A stretch of DNA of 56,480 nt from Mycobacterium sp. (GTDB lineage Bacteria > Actinomycetota > Actinomycetes > Mycobacteriales > Mycobacteriaceae). Location of the stretch: contig NZ_JAOPWB010000039.1 in the NCBI RefSeq assembly GCF_025965855.1, positions 1 through 56,480 on the forward strand, read 5' to 3'. The first letter of the stretch is position 1. Every line of letters starts with the position of its first letter. Positions 20,744 to 30,054 of this stretch are shown one piece after another. The position numbers and the translations under genes were made by a program. A model generated the notes under the pieces. The model saw only the letters and a program-made list of their open reading frames with translations. It ran no database searches and had not been told where the DNA came from.

Positions 20744-22039
20744 GTGGCCGACACCAACGACACCGCAACTCTGAAGTACCCGGGGGGCGAGATCGACCTG
20801 CAAGTCGTCCACGCCACCGAAGGAGCTGACGGCATCGCGCTTGGCCCGCTGTTGTCCAAGACCGGCTACACGACGTTCGACAACGGCTTCGTCAACACCG
20901 CCTCTTGCAAGAGCGCCATCACTTACATCGACGGCGACGCCGGGATTCTGCGCTACCGCGGCTACCCGATCGAGCAGCTCGCCGAGAAGTCGACCTTCAT
21001 CGAGGTCAGCTACCTGCTCATCTACGGCGAGTTGCCGAACAAGCAGCAGCTGGATGAATTCACCAACCGGATCCAGCGGCACACCATGCTGCACGAGGAC
21101 CTGAAGCGCTTCTTCGACGGATTCCCGCCCAACGCGCACCCGATGCCCGTGTTGTCCAGCGTGGTCAACGCGTTGAGCTCCTACTATCCCGATGCCCTCG
21201 ACCCGGTGGACAACGGCCAGGTCGAGCTGTCGACCACCCGCCTGCTGGCGAAGCTGCCCACGATCGCCGCGTACGCCTACAAGAAGTCGATCGGGCAACC
21301 GTTCCTCTACCCGGACAACTCGCTGAGTCTGGTGGAGAACTTCCTGCGGATGACGTTCGGATTGCCGGCCGAGCCTTACCACGCCGACCCGGAAATCGTC
21401 CGGGCGCTGGACATGCTGTTCATCCTGCACGCCGACCACGAACAGAACTGCTCGACGTCGACGGTTCGGCTGGTGGGCTCGTCGCGGGCCAACCTGTTCA
21501 CCTCCATCTCCGGCGGCATCAATGCGCTGTGGGGTCCGCTGCACGGCGGCGCCAACCAGGCGGTGCTGGAAATGCTCGAGCAGATCCGCGAGAGCGGCGA
21601 CGACGTCGGCGAATTTGTCCGCAAGGTGAAGAACCGCGAAGCCGGCGTCAAACTGATGGGCTTCGGTCACCGGGTCTACAAGAACTACGACCCCCGGGCG
21701 CGGATCGTCAAGGAACAGGCCGACAAGATCCTGGCCAAGCTCGGCGGCGACGACGACCTGCTGAGCATCGCCAAGCATCTCGAAGATGCGGCGCTCACCG
21801 ACGACTACTTCGTCGAGCGCAAGCTTTATCCCAACGTCGACTTCTACACGGGCCTGATCTACCGGGCCCTCGGGTTCCCGACCCGGATGTTCACCGTGCT
21901 GTTCGCGTTGGGCCGGCTGCCCGGCTGGATCGCGCACTGGCGTGAGATGCACGACGAGGGCGACAGCAAGATCGGCCGCCCGCGCCAGATCTACACCGGG
22001 TACACCGAGCGCGACTACGCAACCATCAACGACCGCTAG
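20744..22039 (+). CDS. gltA2: Citrate synthase GltA2 (main TCA enzyme)
   Basis: Hexameric-type citrate synthase of 431 residues. Catalytic His in [17 protein letters not shown] (about 230), second His in [11 protein letters not shown] (about 268), [15 protein letters not shown] (about 308), and catalytic Asp in [16 protein letters not shown] (about 366). The N-terminal beta-domain ([12 protein letters not shown]) is typical of type II enzymes. GTG 20744 is preceded by GCAAAGGGGTTCTC. Followed 10 nt downstream by a 16-bp-arm terminator. Ortholog of Rv0896. Confidence 0.96.
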   Translation: MADTNDTATLKYPGGEIDLQVVHATEGADGIALGPLLSKTGYTTFDNGFVNTASCKSAITYIDGDAGILRYRGYPIEQLAEKSTFIEVSYLLIYGELPNKQQLDEFTNRIQRHTMLHEDLKRFFDGFPPNAHPMPVLSSVVNALSSYYPDALDPVDNGQVELSTTRLLAKLPTIAAYAYKKSIGQPFLYPDNSLSLVENFLRMTFGLPAEPYHADPEIVRALDMLFILHADHEQNCSTSTVRLVGSSRANLFTSISGGINALWGPLHGGANQAVLEMLEQIRESGDDVGEFVRKVKNREAGVKLMGFGHRVYKNYDPRARIVKEQADKILAKLGGDDDLLSIAKHLEDAALTDDYFVERKLYPNVDFYTGLIYRALGFPTRMFTVLFALGRLPGWIAHWREMHDEGDSKIGRPRQIYTGYTERDYATINDR

Positions 22040-22049
22040 CTTTCTGGCC

Positions 22050-22105
22050 GAGCAGACGCAAAAGCACCCTAAACGGGTGTCTTCGGGGGGCTTTTGCGTC
22101 TGCTC
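22050..22105. terminator. Bidirectional terminator hairpin (family B)
   Basis: Perfect 16-bp arms GAGCAGACGCAAAAGC (22050-22065) and GCTTTTGCGTCTGCTC (22090-22105) around a 24-nt loop with its own ACCC/GGGT pairing. The A and T tracts inside the arms give run-out in both directions. It separates convergent gltA2 and the phytoene-desaturase-like gene, whose stop codon (22069-22071) lies inside the loop. A relative occurs at 28761-28814. Confidence 0.85.
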
Positions 22106-23673
22106 GCGAGGGTAGCCAGCACGGCCATCGCGGCGTTGTGGCCGCCGATGCCCGACACCGCCCCCCCGCGGCGGGCGCCCGAGCCGCACAACATGATTCG
22201 TTCGTGGGCCGTCGCCACGCCCCACTGCCGCGCGGGGGTGTCCAGCGGGTCGTCGTCGTCGGCGAACGGCCACGCCAGCCCGCCGTGGAAGATGTTGCCT
22301 GCGGTCATGCCCAGCGTGCGGTGCAGGTCCAGGGTGGTCGTCGTCTCGATGCAGGGGCAACCGCGCGCGTCGCTCATCAAAACATCCTGAATCGATTCGG
22401 CCAGAACGGAATTCAGCGAAGCCAGCACCGAATCGGTCAGCCGGTCACGCAGTGCGCCGGAGTAAGTGCCGTCGAACAGCGAGTGCGGGGTGTGCAGGCC
22501 GAACACCGTCATCGTGTGTGCACCGGAAGCACGCAGGCCGGCCGACAAAATGCTCGGGTCAGTCAGCGAATGGCAATAGGCCTCGCACGGCAGCGGATTC
22601 GGGATCTGCCCGGCGGCCGCGCGTGAATATGCGCTGTCCAGCTGGGTCCAGGTCTCGTTGACGTGGAACGTCCCCGCGAACGCCTCTTCGGGTGTGACGG
22701 CGGCGTCGCGCAACCGAGGCAGCCGCCGCAGCACCATGTTCACCTTGACCTGGGCGCCCTGGGCCGGCGCCGCCGGTCGTTCGCCGAGCAGACCGGCGAG
22801 GACCGTCGGTGTCACCCCCGCCAGAACGAACCGCCCCCGCACCACGTGCTCGTCGTCGTCGCGGCGGTAGCGCACCCGGCCGTCCGGTTCGACACCGAAA
22901 ACGTCTGCGCCGGTGATTATTTCGGCGCCATGGCCGGATGCCGCCGCCGCCAGTGCCGCGGTCAGCGAGCCCATCCCGCCGACGGGAACGTCCCAGTCTC
23001 CGGTGCCGCCGCCGAGCACGTGATACAGGAAGCAGACGTTCTGGCGCAGCGACGGGTCGTCGAGGCGAGCGAACGTACCGATCAGCGCGTCGGTCGCGAT
23101 CACCCCGCGCACCAGGTCATTGCCGACCGCGTCGGCGATGGCGTGGCCGATCGGCTCGTCGATCATTGCGCGCCACGCCGCCGCCGCGCGGGGATCGGCG
23201 TCGGTGATGTACCGGCGGGCCCGCTCGCGGCTGCGCAGCGGCTCGAGCAGCGTCGGCCAGAGCCGCTGTGTGACCAGCAGGCAGCGTTGGTAGAACGCGG
23301 CGAAACGGGGCTCGTCTTCGGCGGCGCCGATGGCCGCGAACTGGCCGGGGCGCCCGATGAGCAGCCCGCTCCGACCCTCGGTAGCGGGGTCGGGCGTGTA
23401 CGACGAGAATCGCCGACCGGCCAAACGCACGCTCACGCCCAGGTCGTCGACGATGCGGGCCGGCAGCAGGCTGACCAGGTAGGAGTACCGCGACAGCCGA
23501 ACCCCGACGCCGTCGAATGCCTGCACGGAAACCGCGGCCCCGCCGACCCCCGCCAGCCGTTCCAGCAACCGCACCCGGAGGCCGGCCCTGGCCAGGTAGC
23601 CGGCCGCAACCAGCCCGTTGTGGCCCCCGCCTACGACTACGGCGTCGATGGCGTCGACCTCCGCCGAGGTCAC
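22069..23673 (-). CDS. Phytoene desaturase/carotenoid isomerase-like FAD oxidoreductase (Rv0897c type)
   Basis: A 534-residue flavoprotein of the CrtI/amine-oxidase superfamily. N-terminal dinucleotide motif [30 protein letters not shown] (about 9-38); C-terminal FAD-binding motif [29 protein letters not shown] 23673 ([10 protein letters not shown]) is chosen since the FAD motif follows at once. The reaction is unknown; the family includes carotenoid, polyprenol and sterol-type redox enzymes. It is 2 nt downstream of the DUF2630 gene, forming an operon as in M. tuberculosis. The last residues (RKSPPKTPV) are encoded by the terminator loop and arm. Confidence 0.9.
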   Translation of the reverse strand: MTSAEVDAIDAVVVGGGHNGLVAAGYLARAGLRVRLLERLAGVGGAAVSVQAFDGVGVRLSRYSYLVSLLPARIVDDLGVSVRLAGRRFSSYTPDPATEGRSGLLIGRPGQFAAIGAAEDEPRFAAFYQRCLLVTQRLWPTLLEPLRSRERARRYITDADPRAAAAWRAMIDEPIGHAIADAVGNDLVRGVIATDALIGTFARLDDPSLRQNVCFLYHVLGGGTGDWDVPVGGMGSLTAALAAAASGHGAEIITGADVFGVEPDGRVRYRRDDDEHVVRGRFVLAGVTPTVLAGLLGERPAAPAQGAQVKVNMVLRRLPRLRDAAVTPEEAFAGTFHVNETWTQLDSAYSRAAAGQIPNPLPCEAYCHSLTDPSILSAGLRASGAHTMTVFGLHTPHSLFDGTYSGALRDRLTDSVLASLNSVLAESIQDVLMSDARGCPCIETTTTLDLHRTLGMTAGNIFHGGLAWPFADDDDPLDTPARQWGVATAHERIMLCGSGARRGGAVSGIGGHNAAMAVLATLASRRKSPPKTPV

Positions 23674-23675
23674 GC

Positions 23676-23939
23676 TCAGCCCAGGTAGTCCTCGACCTGG
23701 TCGGGCGGGCGCACCTGCGCCTCGCGGGGGTCGCCGCCGGTTTCGCGCAGCGCCCGGCGCTGCCGCAGCAGGTCCCAGCACTGGTCGAGCTCGACCTCCA
23801 CCCGGCGCAGGCGATCGTGCTCCTCCGACGTGGTGATCTCGCCGTGCTGCAGCTGCGCCCGCAGGGTCTTCTCCTCGGCGACCAGCTTGCGGATACGTGC
23901 CAGGGTTTCGCTGTCGGTCGGTCTGTTGCCGTTGGCCAT
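23676..23939 (-). CDS. DUF2630 coiled-coil protein (Rv0898c type)
   Basis: An 87-residue, highly charged, mostly helical protein ([55 protein letters not shown]) that should form a coiled-coil pair, followed by a short tail ending in DQVEDYLG. The start ATG 23939 and length equal Rv0898c. Function is unknown. It is the first gene of a two-gene operon with the oxidoreductase and is divergent from ompA. Confidence 0.88.
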   Translation of the reverse strand: MANGNRPTDSETLARIRKLVAEEKTLRAQLQHGEITTSEEHDRLRRVEVELDQCWDLLRQRRALRETGGDPREAQVRPPDQVEDYLG

Positions 23940-24046
23940 GGCTCCAGTGTGCCCGACTTGACAGGTGTTGCGGCGCCGACTCGGTAGGCTGCATATCGCC
24001 TGCACGAAGGAGACGTGTTGGGAGCGAAGTGAGGGGAGGGGCAAAA

Positions 24047-25030
24047 GTGGGGGTAGGCGCGGGTTTGCGGCAGTCGGCCGCAAGCACCGACTCGGCGCGG
24101 GCTCCGGAGATTCACCGGCCCTCGGCCGGCGCAACCTGGCTGATCGGCCTGGCGGTAATTCCGTTGCTGATAGCGGCGATCGGCTACGGTGCGTTCGAGC
24201 AACCGCGATCCGCCAACGGGCCGGCCGGCCCGTTGCCGGCGCTGGGGTCGTCGAGCACGTCTGCCACTCCTAAGTTGTCCTTGGCGCCGCTGTCAATTAC
24301 CCGCAACGGCAACGACTTCACGCTCAGCGGTGATTTTCCCGACGACTCCGCCAAAGCGGCATTGCTGAAGGCGCTCAACGGCTCACTGCCGCCGGGCGTC
24401 AACGTCATCGACCAAATCCATATCAATCCCAATATCGATGCGCTCGATTTCTCAAAGGCTGGACCGATTTTCAAGGACAGCGCCTCGATTCCCGATTTCA
24501 GTCTCGCGGTCAGCGTGGACACCATCACCTTGGCGGGCACCGCAGCGTCGCAAGACCAAAAGAACACCGTGAGCCAGGACGCGGTGCGCACCTGGTCCAC
24601 TCTGAATGTCGTTGACAAGTTTGTGGTTAACGGTCCGGTTCTTCCGCCAGCGCCGCCTGCCGCCGGCCAGTGCACCGACCTGCAATCGGCGATCAATGCC
24701 GTCGCGGGCGGCCCGATTGCGTTCGGGAACGACGGGTTTAGCCTGACCCCGGCCGACAACCAGATTCTGATTCAGGTGTCCGGCAGGCTCAAGGCATGTC
24801 CGACCGCGCACGCGATGATCAACGGCTTCAGCGACAATTCCGGCACCGAGGCAATCAACATCGCGTTGAGCAGCCAGCGCGCCCAACGGGTGGCCGACTT
24901 CCTGGTTGCTAATGGTGTCGCGGGCGCTGTGCTGGTCGTCAAGGGTCTCGGTTCGGTCAATCCCGTCGCCGCCAATGACACGGCCGAGGGTCGCGCCAAG
25001 AATCGCCGCGTCGAAATCGTTGTGAGCTAA
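24047..25030 (+). CDS. ompA: OmpATb/ArfA, outer-envelope protein with OmpA-like domain
   Basis: A 327-residue envelope protein (Rv0899 ortholog) with a single N-terminal membrane helix ([20 protein letters not shown], about residues 31-50), a tandem BON-like domain (about 75-205, [24 protein letters not shown]), and a C-terminal OmpA-like peptidoglycan-binding domain ([29 protein letters not shown] and [14 protein letters not shown]). In M. tuberculosis the operon is needed for rapid ammonia secretion and growth at acid pH. GTG 24047 follows AGGGGAGGGGCAAAA at good spacing, which decides against GTG 24029. First gene of ompA-arfB-arfC. Confidence 0.94.
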   Translation: MGVGAGLRQSAASTDSARAPEIHRPSAGATWLIGLAVIPLLIAAIGYGAFEQPRSANGPAGPLPALGSSSTSATPKLSLAPLSITRNGNDFTLSGDFPDDSAKAALLKALNGSLPPGVNVIDQIHINPNIDALDFSKAGPIFKDSASIPDFSLAVSVDTITLAGTAASQDQKNTVSQDAVRTWSTLNVVDKFVVNGPVLPPAPPAAGQCTDLQSAINAVAGGPIAFGNDGFSLTPADNQILIQVSGRLKACPTAHAMINGFSDNSGTEAINIALSSQRAQRVADFLVANGVAGAVLVVKGLGSVNPVAANDTAEGRAKNRRVEIVVS

Positions 25031-25041
25031 GGAGATCCAGC

Positions 25042-25194
25042 ATGGATTTCGTGATCCAGTGGTTGTGGTACCTGCTCGCTTTCCTGGCGGGCTCGGCCGT
25101 TGCCCGCGTGATCGCCAACATCTTGAACAAGCGCGTCATCGTTGAGGAAGTCCCCGCCGTTTCGAACGGCCCTGGGATGGGCGACGAGCGATGA
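25042..25194 (+). CDS. arfB: ArfB, small membrane protein of the ompA operon
   Basis: A 50-residue peptide starting MDFVIQWLWYLLAFLAGS, with one membrane helix at about residues 5-30 and an acidic tail ending GMGDER. ATG 25042 has a strong TAAGGAG ribosome site that overlaps the ompA stop. Length and sequence match Rv0900. It overlaps arfC by ATGA, so translation of the two is coupled. It acts with OmpA and ArfC in the acid-response operon (established in M. tuberculosis). Confidence 0.9.
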   Translation: MDFVIQWLWYLLAFLAGSAVARVIANILNKRVIVEEVPAVSNGPGMGDER

Positions 25195-26537
25195 GCGACG
25201 TCCACTGGTGGCTCTTCGCCCTGTCGTTCGTGATGGGGTTGGTGTTGACGCTCGCGCTGACCGTGCGCCCCGTCAAACGTCAAGTCCCAGTGGGGACCCC
25301 GAGCGGCTCGGGGCCTGCCGCGGACAACGAGCCCGAGCCACCCGTGATCGCCGTCAAGCAAGAGATCCCGACCACGAAGATTCCGGTCGCGGAAGAGTCG
25401 CCGACGACGACTATTCCCGTCGAGCAAGAGTTTGAGGAGACGGAGATTCCGGTCGCGGAAGGGTCGCCGGCGACGACGATCCCCGTCGAGCAAGAGTCGC
25501 CGGCGACGACGATTCCCGTCGAGCAAGGGTCGGAGGCGACGGAGCTTCCGGTCGAGCAGGAGTCGCCGGCGACCACGACTCCGGCCGCGGAAGAGTCGGC
25601 CAAGACCCGGACGTCGTTCCTCAGGAGAATCCCGCCAAAGAGGGCGCCGACTGCCAAAGAGCCGCCGACGGCCATGATCCCGGTCGACCAAGAGCCGCCG
25701 ACAACCATGATCCCCGTCGAGCCGGAGCCTGAGGTGGCGGGGAGGTTCGTCGAGCAAGCGTCGCCGGCGGCGGAGATTCCGGTCGACCAAGAGCTGCCGA
25801 CGGCGATGATCCCGGTCGAGCCGGAGTCTGAGGTGGCGGGGAGGTTCGTCGAGCAAGCGTCGCCGGCGGCGGAGATTCCCGTCGACCAAGAGCTGCCGAC
25901 GGAGATTCCCGTCGACCAAGAGCCGCCGACAACCGTGATCCCCGTCGAGCCAGAGCCTGAGACGACGGAGATTCCCGTCGCTCACGAGTCGCCGACTCCT
26001 CCGGCGGAAGCGCCTCCCAAGACCGGGCTGTCGTTCCTCAGGAGATTCCTGCCAAAGAGGGCGCCGACCACCAATGAGTCGCCGACGGCCAAGCAACCGG
26101 CCGCGAAAAGGGTCCCCCCGAAGAAGGCGCGCCCGGCCGCTAAGGGGTCACCAACGAAACAGATTCCGGGCGGAAAAAAGTTGCCGCCGCGAAAGGTTCC
26201 GCCGGGCAAGAGGTCTCCCGGTGCCAAGGCACGGCCGGCGAAGAAGGCCCCGGCCGCCAAGCAGTCGCCGATGAAGAAGATGCCGGGCGCGCAAGAGTCA
26301 CCCACCAAGAACATCCCCGTCTTGCCATATGAGCCCTACGGCCCGGGCTCCGCTCGCGCCACCCCGGATGGCGGCGGCCCGGCGGGATGGCTGGTGAAGG
26401 GCCGCTCGGATACCCGGCTCTTCTACACCCCCGACGATCCGACCTACGACCCGACCGTCGCGCAGGTGTGGTTCAAGGACGAGGCATCCGCCGTGCGGGC
26501 GTGTTTCACACCGTGGCGCAAGAGTTCGAGGAAGTAA
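25191..26537 (+). CDS. arfC: ArfC, membrane protein with greatly expanded repeat linker
   Basis: Ends match Rv0901: an N-terminal membrane helix (VHWWLFALSFVMGLVLTLALTV) and the conserved C-terminal domain with GPGSARATPDGGGPAGWLVKG and SDTRLFYTPDDPTYDPTVAQV (about 385-448). Between them M. tuberculosis has about 80 residues, here about 350. Residues 35-285 are degenerate repeats of the type IPVEQESPATT with two nearly identical 33-residue copies (DNA period 99 bp at 25707-25805 and 25806-25903). Residues 290-380 are Lys/Pro/Ala-rich, histone-tail-like (KKARPAAKGSPTK). The linker is probably disordered and extends through the cell wall. Total 448 residues versus about 175 in M. tuberculosis. 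Confidence 0.88.
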   Translation: MSDVHWWLFALSFVMGLVLTLALTVRPVKRQVPVGTPSGSGPAADNEPEPPVIAVKQEIPTTKIPVAEESPTTTIPVEQEFEETEIPVAEGSPATTIPVEQESPATTIPVEQGSEATELPVEQESPATTTPAAEESAKTRTSFLRRIPPKRAPTAKEPPTAMIPVDQEPPTTMIPVEPEPEVAGRFVEQASPAAEIPVDQELPTAMIPVEPESEVAGRFVEQASPAAEIPVDQELPTEIPVDQEPPTTVIPVEPEPETTEIPVAHESPTPPAEAPPKTGLSFLRRFLPKRAPTTNESPTAKQPAAKRVPPKKARPAAKGSPTKQIPGGKKLPPRKVPPGKRSPGAKARPAKKAPAAKQSPMKKMPGAQESPTKNIPVLPYEPYGPGSARATPDGGGPAGWLVKGRSDTRLFYTPDDPTYDPTVAQVWFKDEASAVRACFTPWRKSSRK

Positions 26538-26545
26538 CCCGCAGC

Positions 26546-26601
26546 CGAACGTCGAGTTGTTGCGCCGAACGGCGTGATTTCGCGCAACGACTCGACGTTG
26601 G
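26546..26601. terminator. Bidirectional terminator hairpin (family A)
   Basis: Arms CGAACGTCGAGTTGTTGCGC (26546-26565) and GCGCAACGACTCGACGTTGG (26582-26601) pair along 20 bp with one or two non-canonical pairs; the loop is 16 nt. It lies between the convergent arfC and prrB. Same family as 6467-6523 and 7432-7488. Confidence 0.8.
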
Positions 26602-26636
26602 GCGCCAAGAATTCTCGACGTTGGGCGCCAAGAATT
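26591..26636. repeat. Tandem 23-bp duplication
   Basis: The 23 bp at 26591-26613, starting CTCGACGTTGGGCGCC, are repeated exactly at 26614-26636. The first copy contains the right arm of the terminator hairpin, so the duplication supplies a second possible right arm. It reaches the first base of the prrB stop codon. Confidence 0.85.
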
Positions 26637-27976
26637 TAGGTGGGGGCGGGGATACGCAGCAGTAGCCGCGCGCCGCCCAGCGGGCTGTCTTCCAGCGAGG
26701 CCGTTCCGCGGTGCAGGTGGGCCTGCTGGGCCACCAACGCCAAGCCCAGGCCCGACCCCGAATGCGAGGCCGTCGACCCACGGGAGAACCGCTCGAACAC
26801 CACCTGGCGCTCGGCCTCCGGAACCCCGCTGCCGTTGTCGTCGACGGCGATTTCTACCCCGGCTCGCGAGCTGACCGCCGACAGCTGGACCCGGGTGGCG
26901 CCGCCGTGTTTGACCGCGTTGGCGATCGCGTTGTCGACCGCGAGGCGCAACCCGGCCGGCAATCCCACGATGATGCAGGTCGGCGAGGGCACTAGCGAGA
27001 CATCGAGCTCGGGGTAGACCCGCATGGCGTCATGCGCCGCGCGGTCGAGCAACTCGGTGATGTCGACCGGCACGTGATCGTCCGACGTCGACAGTTCGCC
27101 CTGGGCCAGCCGCTCCAGCGCGCTCAGGGTGGCCTCGATCCGCCACTGGGTGCGGATGACGTCGCTGAGCACTTCCTTGCGTTGGTCGTCGGGCAGATCC
27201 AGGGTGGACAGCACCTCGAGGTTGGTGCGCATCGCCGTCAGCGGGGTGCGCAGCTCGTGGGAGGACACCGTCGCGAAGTCGCGAGCCGAGGCGAGCGCCT
27301 CCTTGGTCCGGATCTGCTCGTCCCAGATGCGCTGCAGCATCCCGCGCATCGCCTCGGCGATCTCGACGGCTTCGCTGGCGCCGTGCACTTCGACCCGCGG
27401 CGCCTCGTCTCCCGCGTCGATCAATTGGGTCTGCTGAGCGAGCTGTTTGAACGGGCGCACCGCGAACGCGGCCAGCAGCCACGCGAACACCGCCGCCGCG
27501 CCGATGGCGAACCCGCAGATCAGCATAACCCGGCGATGAAGGTTGTTGGTCTCGGCGATGGTGGCGTCATACGTCGCGCCCACGGCCAGTGACGTCGGCA
27601 CCGGCCCCGGAATCTCCACTGTTCGCACCCGGTAGCGCACGCCCCGGACATAGGTGTCGGCGTAGTCGACGTCCAGCTTCGGCAGCGTGACGTCGGAATT
27701 CGACTTGACCAGGTCGCCGCGGCGGATCGTCATGATCACGTCACGGTCGTTGGGCGAACGCGGGATTTCGTCGGGACCGCGCGGCAGGAAGGGGATCGCG
27801 AAACCCGCGGCCTCGTCGAGCCGGCGGTCCAGCCGCTCCTTGCGGTCATTGGTGATCCCAACCCAGACGACGGTGCCGACGATGAGCACCGGAATCGCGG
27901 CGCCGATGGCCGTCGCGAGCACTACCCGGGTCCGCAGCGAGGGCGTACGGGCGAAAATTCGGGACAGGATGTTCAT
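26636..27976 (-). CDS. prrB: Sensor histidine kinase PrrB
   Basis: A 446-residue membrane kinase, the same length as Rv0902c. Two membrane helices (about 19-40 and 150-175) bracket a small extracytoplasmic sensor domain. A HAMP segment follows, then the phospho-acceptor His in SSHELRTPLTAMRTNLEVL (about 240), and the ATPase part with N-box NAIANAVKHGG, DDNGSGVP and GSGLGLALV. It phosphorylates PrrA; in M. tuberculosis the pair is essential and induced early in macrophages and under nitrogen limitation. It lies 26 nt downstream of prrA in the same transcript. Confidence 0.95.
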   Translation of the reverse strand: MNILSRIFARTPSLRTRVVLATAIGAAIPVLIVGTVVWVGITNDRKERLDRRLDEAAGFAIPFLPRGPDEIPRSPNDRDVIMTIRRGDLVKSNSDVTLPKLDVDYADTYVRGVRYRVRTVEIPGPVPTSLAVGATYDATIAETNNLHRRVMLICGFAIGAAAVFAWLLAAFAVRPFKQLAQQTQLIDAGDEAPRVEVHGASEAVEIAEAMRGMLQRIWDEQIRTKEALASARDFATVSSHELRTPLTAMRTNLEVLSTLDLPDDQRKEVLSDVIRTQWRIEATLSALERLAQGELSTSDDHVPVDITELLDRAAHDAMRVYPELDVSLVPSPTCIIVGLPAGLRLAVDNAIANAVKHGGATRVQLSAVSSRAGVEIAVDDNGSGVPEAERQVVFERFSRGSTASHSGSGLGLALVAQQAHLHRGTASLEDSPLGGARLLLRIPAPT

Positions 27977-28002
27977 GGCTGAGTCATCTGTTCACTGCAT
28001 GG

Positions 28003-28713
28003 CTACTGCATTCGCAGCACGAACCCGACTCCGCGGACGGTGTGCAGCAGCCGGGGACCGCCGTTGGCCTCCAGCTTGCGACGCAGGTACCCGATGAACA
28101 CGTCGACGACGTTGGTGTCGGCGGCGAAGTCGTAGCCCCATACCAGCTCCAGCAGCTGCGCGCGGGACAGCACCGCGGTCTTGTGCTCGGCCAGCACCGC
28201 GAGCAGGTCGAACTCCCGCTTGGTCAGGTCGACGTCGACGCCGTTGACCCGAGCACGCCGGCCGGGGATGTCCACCTCCAGCGGCCCGACCGTGATGGTT
28301 TCGGAGGAAGAGGTCGCGGTGGAGCCGCGGCGGCGCAGCAGCGCCTTCACCCGCGCGACCAGCTCGGCCAGCACGAACGGCTTGACCAGGTAATCGTCGG
28401 CGCCGGCCTCCAGCCCCGCCACCCGGTCGTCGACCGAGCTGCGGGCGCTGAGCACACAGACCGGCACGTCGTTGTCCATGGCTCGCAGCGCCGTGACGAC
28501 GCTGACGCCGTCCAGCACGGGCATGTTGATGTCGAGCACGATCGCGTCCGGGCGCGTCTCGGTGGCGCTGCGCAGGGCCTCGGCGCCGTCGACCGCCGTC
28601 GACACCTCGAATCCGGACAGGCGCAGGCCACGTTCCAGCGAGGCGAGTACGTCGGCGTCGTCGTCAACGACCAATACTCGAGGCGAGGTCCCACCAGTGT
28701 CCATGCCGCCCAT
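28003..28713 (-). CDS. prrA: Response regulator PrrA
   Basis: OmpR-type regulator of 236 residues, near identical to Rv0903c. The receiver domain has the phospho-Asp in [15 protein letters not shown] (about 61) after the acidic pocket [10 protein letters not shown], with Lys in [11 protein letters not shown] (about 110). The winged-helix output domain has [18 protein letters not shown] and [19 protein letters not shown] 28713 (MGGMDTGG) follows the M. tuberculosis annotation; ATG 28704 is also possible. Upstream is a terminator-like hairpin, so it has its own promoter within about 45 nt. Confidence 0.96.
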   Translation of the reverse strand: MGGMDTGGTSPRVLVVDDDADVLASLERGLRLSGFEVSTAVDGAEALRSATETRPDAIVLDINMPVLDGVSVVTALRAMDNDVPVCVLSARSSVDDRVAGLEAGADDYLVKPFVLAELVARVKALLRRRGSTATSSSETITVGPLEVDIPGRRARVNGVDVDLTKREFDLLAVLAEHKTAVLSRAQLLELVWGYDFAADTNVVDVFIGYLRRKLEANGGPRLLHTVRGVGFVLRMQ

Positions 28714-28760
28714 TTTGCCGGATTCTTGCCTGTGGCGGTGGGAGGCGCGACTTGGGCGCC

Positions 28761-28814
28761 AGCAGACGCAAAAGCCCCCTAAATCGGTCCCGGTTAGGGC
28801 GTTTTGCGTCTGCT
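28761..28814. terminator. Terminator hairpin (family B)
   Basis: Arms AGCAGACGCAAAA (28761-28773) and TTTTGCGTCTGCT (28802-28814), with a loop containing CCCTAAAT and GGTTAGGG that can pair further. It ends the FAD-monooxygenase transcript just before prrA; the last base of the arm coincides with the monooxygenase stop. Same family as 22050-22105. Confidence 0.8.
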
Positions 28815-29953
28815 CACCGGCGGTCCAGGCCGCTGAGCTGGACCGCCAGCTGCCGTCGCACGGCAGGAACGCGCGCGGCCAGGCGCACCGCGGAGTTGCG
28901 GACCGGGCGTACCGGGCGCGGCAGGGTCGCCATCCGGGTCAGCCGTCCGGTCAGTTTCAGCACCTGCTCGGCCCAGCGGCGCTGGGCGGTGGCGTAGGCG
29001 TCCAACGCGGTGTCGGGGCCACCGTGCAGAACTTCGGTGAGCGCGCCGGCCAGTGAGATCGCATCGGTGATACCAAGATTCATGCCCTGTCCGCCGGCGG
29101 GGCTGTGCACGTGGGCGGCGTCACCGGCCAGCAGCAGCCGGCCCGCCCGGTAGCGGTCGGCGACGCGGTGGTGGATACGGAACCGTGTTGCCCACAGCAG
29201 CTCGGTAACCGCCATCTCGCCGGGTCCGAACCCGCGGCTGTCCAGCAGCGCCTGCACGAATTCCGCCGACGGCACCTTCGGTGCGTTCGCGGCCGGTGCG
29301 ACGATGCGGAAGATGTCCCCGGGCAGCGGCGCCACCACGGTCAGGCCTTCCGGGGCGTAGAACAGGATCACCTCGTCGCGGGGTGCGGCACCGGCAAGCC
29401 TGACGTCGGCGAGCGCGAAGGATTCGGCGAACTCGCTTCCGGCAAAGCCGATTCCGGCCTGCTCACGGACCGTGCTGTGCATGCCGTCGGCCCCGACGAC
29501 ATAGCGGGCCCGGATGGTCTCGCCATCGTCGAAGGTGGCCGTGACGCCGTCGGCGTCCTGGGCGAGGCGGCTGAGCGTCTTGGGCCTGAGCACGGCACCG
29601 CCCAGTTCGTGCAGTCGCTCCAGCAGCAGCCGTTCGGTGTCGGCTTGGGAGAGCATCAAGCTGTACGGATACTTCGTCGGCAGGTCGCTGAAGGCGATGG
29701 CGATGAGTACCTGTCGGCCCTCTCGCATGGTGAATCGCGGCGCGATCAGCCCCGCCTTGACCATCCGCTGGGCCACGTCGAGGTCTTCGAGCACCTGCAG
29801 CGTGCGGGCGTTCACCACGGCCGCACGGGTGGTGTTCTGGCCCTCCGCCAAGGCGTCCACCAGTACCGCGCGAACCCCGCGGGCGATCAGGGAAGCAGCT
29901 AGTGCGAGGCCGGTGGGGCCGGCGCCCACTACCAGGACGTCGGTGTCGTTCAT
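28814..29953 (-). CDS. FAD-dependent class A monooxygenase
   Basis: A 379-residue flavoprotein of the p-hydroxybenzoate hydroxylase fold. [17 protein letters not shown] (residues 10-26) is the FAD/ADP site, [17 protein letters not shown] (about 150) the DG motif, and [26 protein letters not shown] (about 272) the second FAD motif. It is shorter than typical aromatic hydroxylases (no thioredoxin-like tail). The substrate is unknown. It is divergent from an adjacent TetR repressor, with palindromic operators between them, so it is probably induced by its own substrate. Absent from this place in M. tuberculosis. Confidence 0.87.
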   Translation of the reverse strand: MNDTDVLVVGAGPTGLALAASLIARGVRAVLVDALAEGQNTTRAAVVNARTLQVLEDLDVAQRMVKAGLIAPRFTMREGRQVLIAIAFSDLPTKYPYSLMLSQADTERLLLERLHELGGAVLRPKTLSRLAQDADGVTATFDDGETIRARYVVGADGMHSTVREQAGIGFAGSEFAESFALADVRLAGAAPRDEVILFYAPEGLTVVAPLPGDIFRIVAPAANAPKVPSAEFVQALLDSRGFGPGEMAVTELLWATRFRIHHRVADRYRAGRLLLAGDAAHVHSPAGGQGMNLGITDAISLAGALTEVLHGGPDTALDAYATAQRRWAEQVLKLTGRLTRMATLPRPVRPVRNSAVRLAARVPAVRRQLAVQLSGLDRR

Positions 29954-29976
29954 GGTTGGCTCCTCTCTCGATTTTA

Positions 29977-30054
29977 GTCAACGCTTGTTGGCATAGCTTC
30001 ATGCTGGCGCGCCGAACGCCTCATGTCAACAGTTGTTGGCCTACAATTGTTGAC
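29977..30054. promoter_or_regulatory. Three 16-bp operator palindromes for the divergent TetR
   Basis: GTCAACGCTTGTTGGC (29977-29992), GTCAACAGTTGTTGGC (30025-30040) and, in the opposite orientation, GCCTACAATTGTTGAC (30039-30054) are variants of one palindrome GTCAAC-N4-GTTGRC. The last two overlap by 2 bp and abut the TetR start; the first is 24 bp before the monooxygenase start. The arrangement suggests repression of both genes. The -10/-35 elements were not clearly identified. Confidence 0.7.

Noticed and set aside
23897..24046. N-terminal extension of OmpATb from an upstream start
   Set aside because: Cys/Arg-rich residues overlapping the divergent DUF2630 promoter; a strong ribosome site precedes GTG 24047.
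25370..25930. CRISPR-like array suggested by regular repeats within arfC
   Set aside because: Repeats are in frame, degenerate and encode IPVxxE peptides; there are no unique spacers of constant size.
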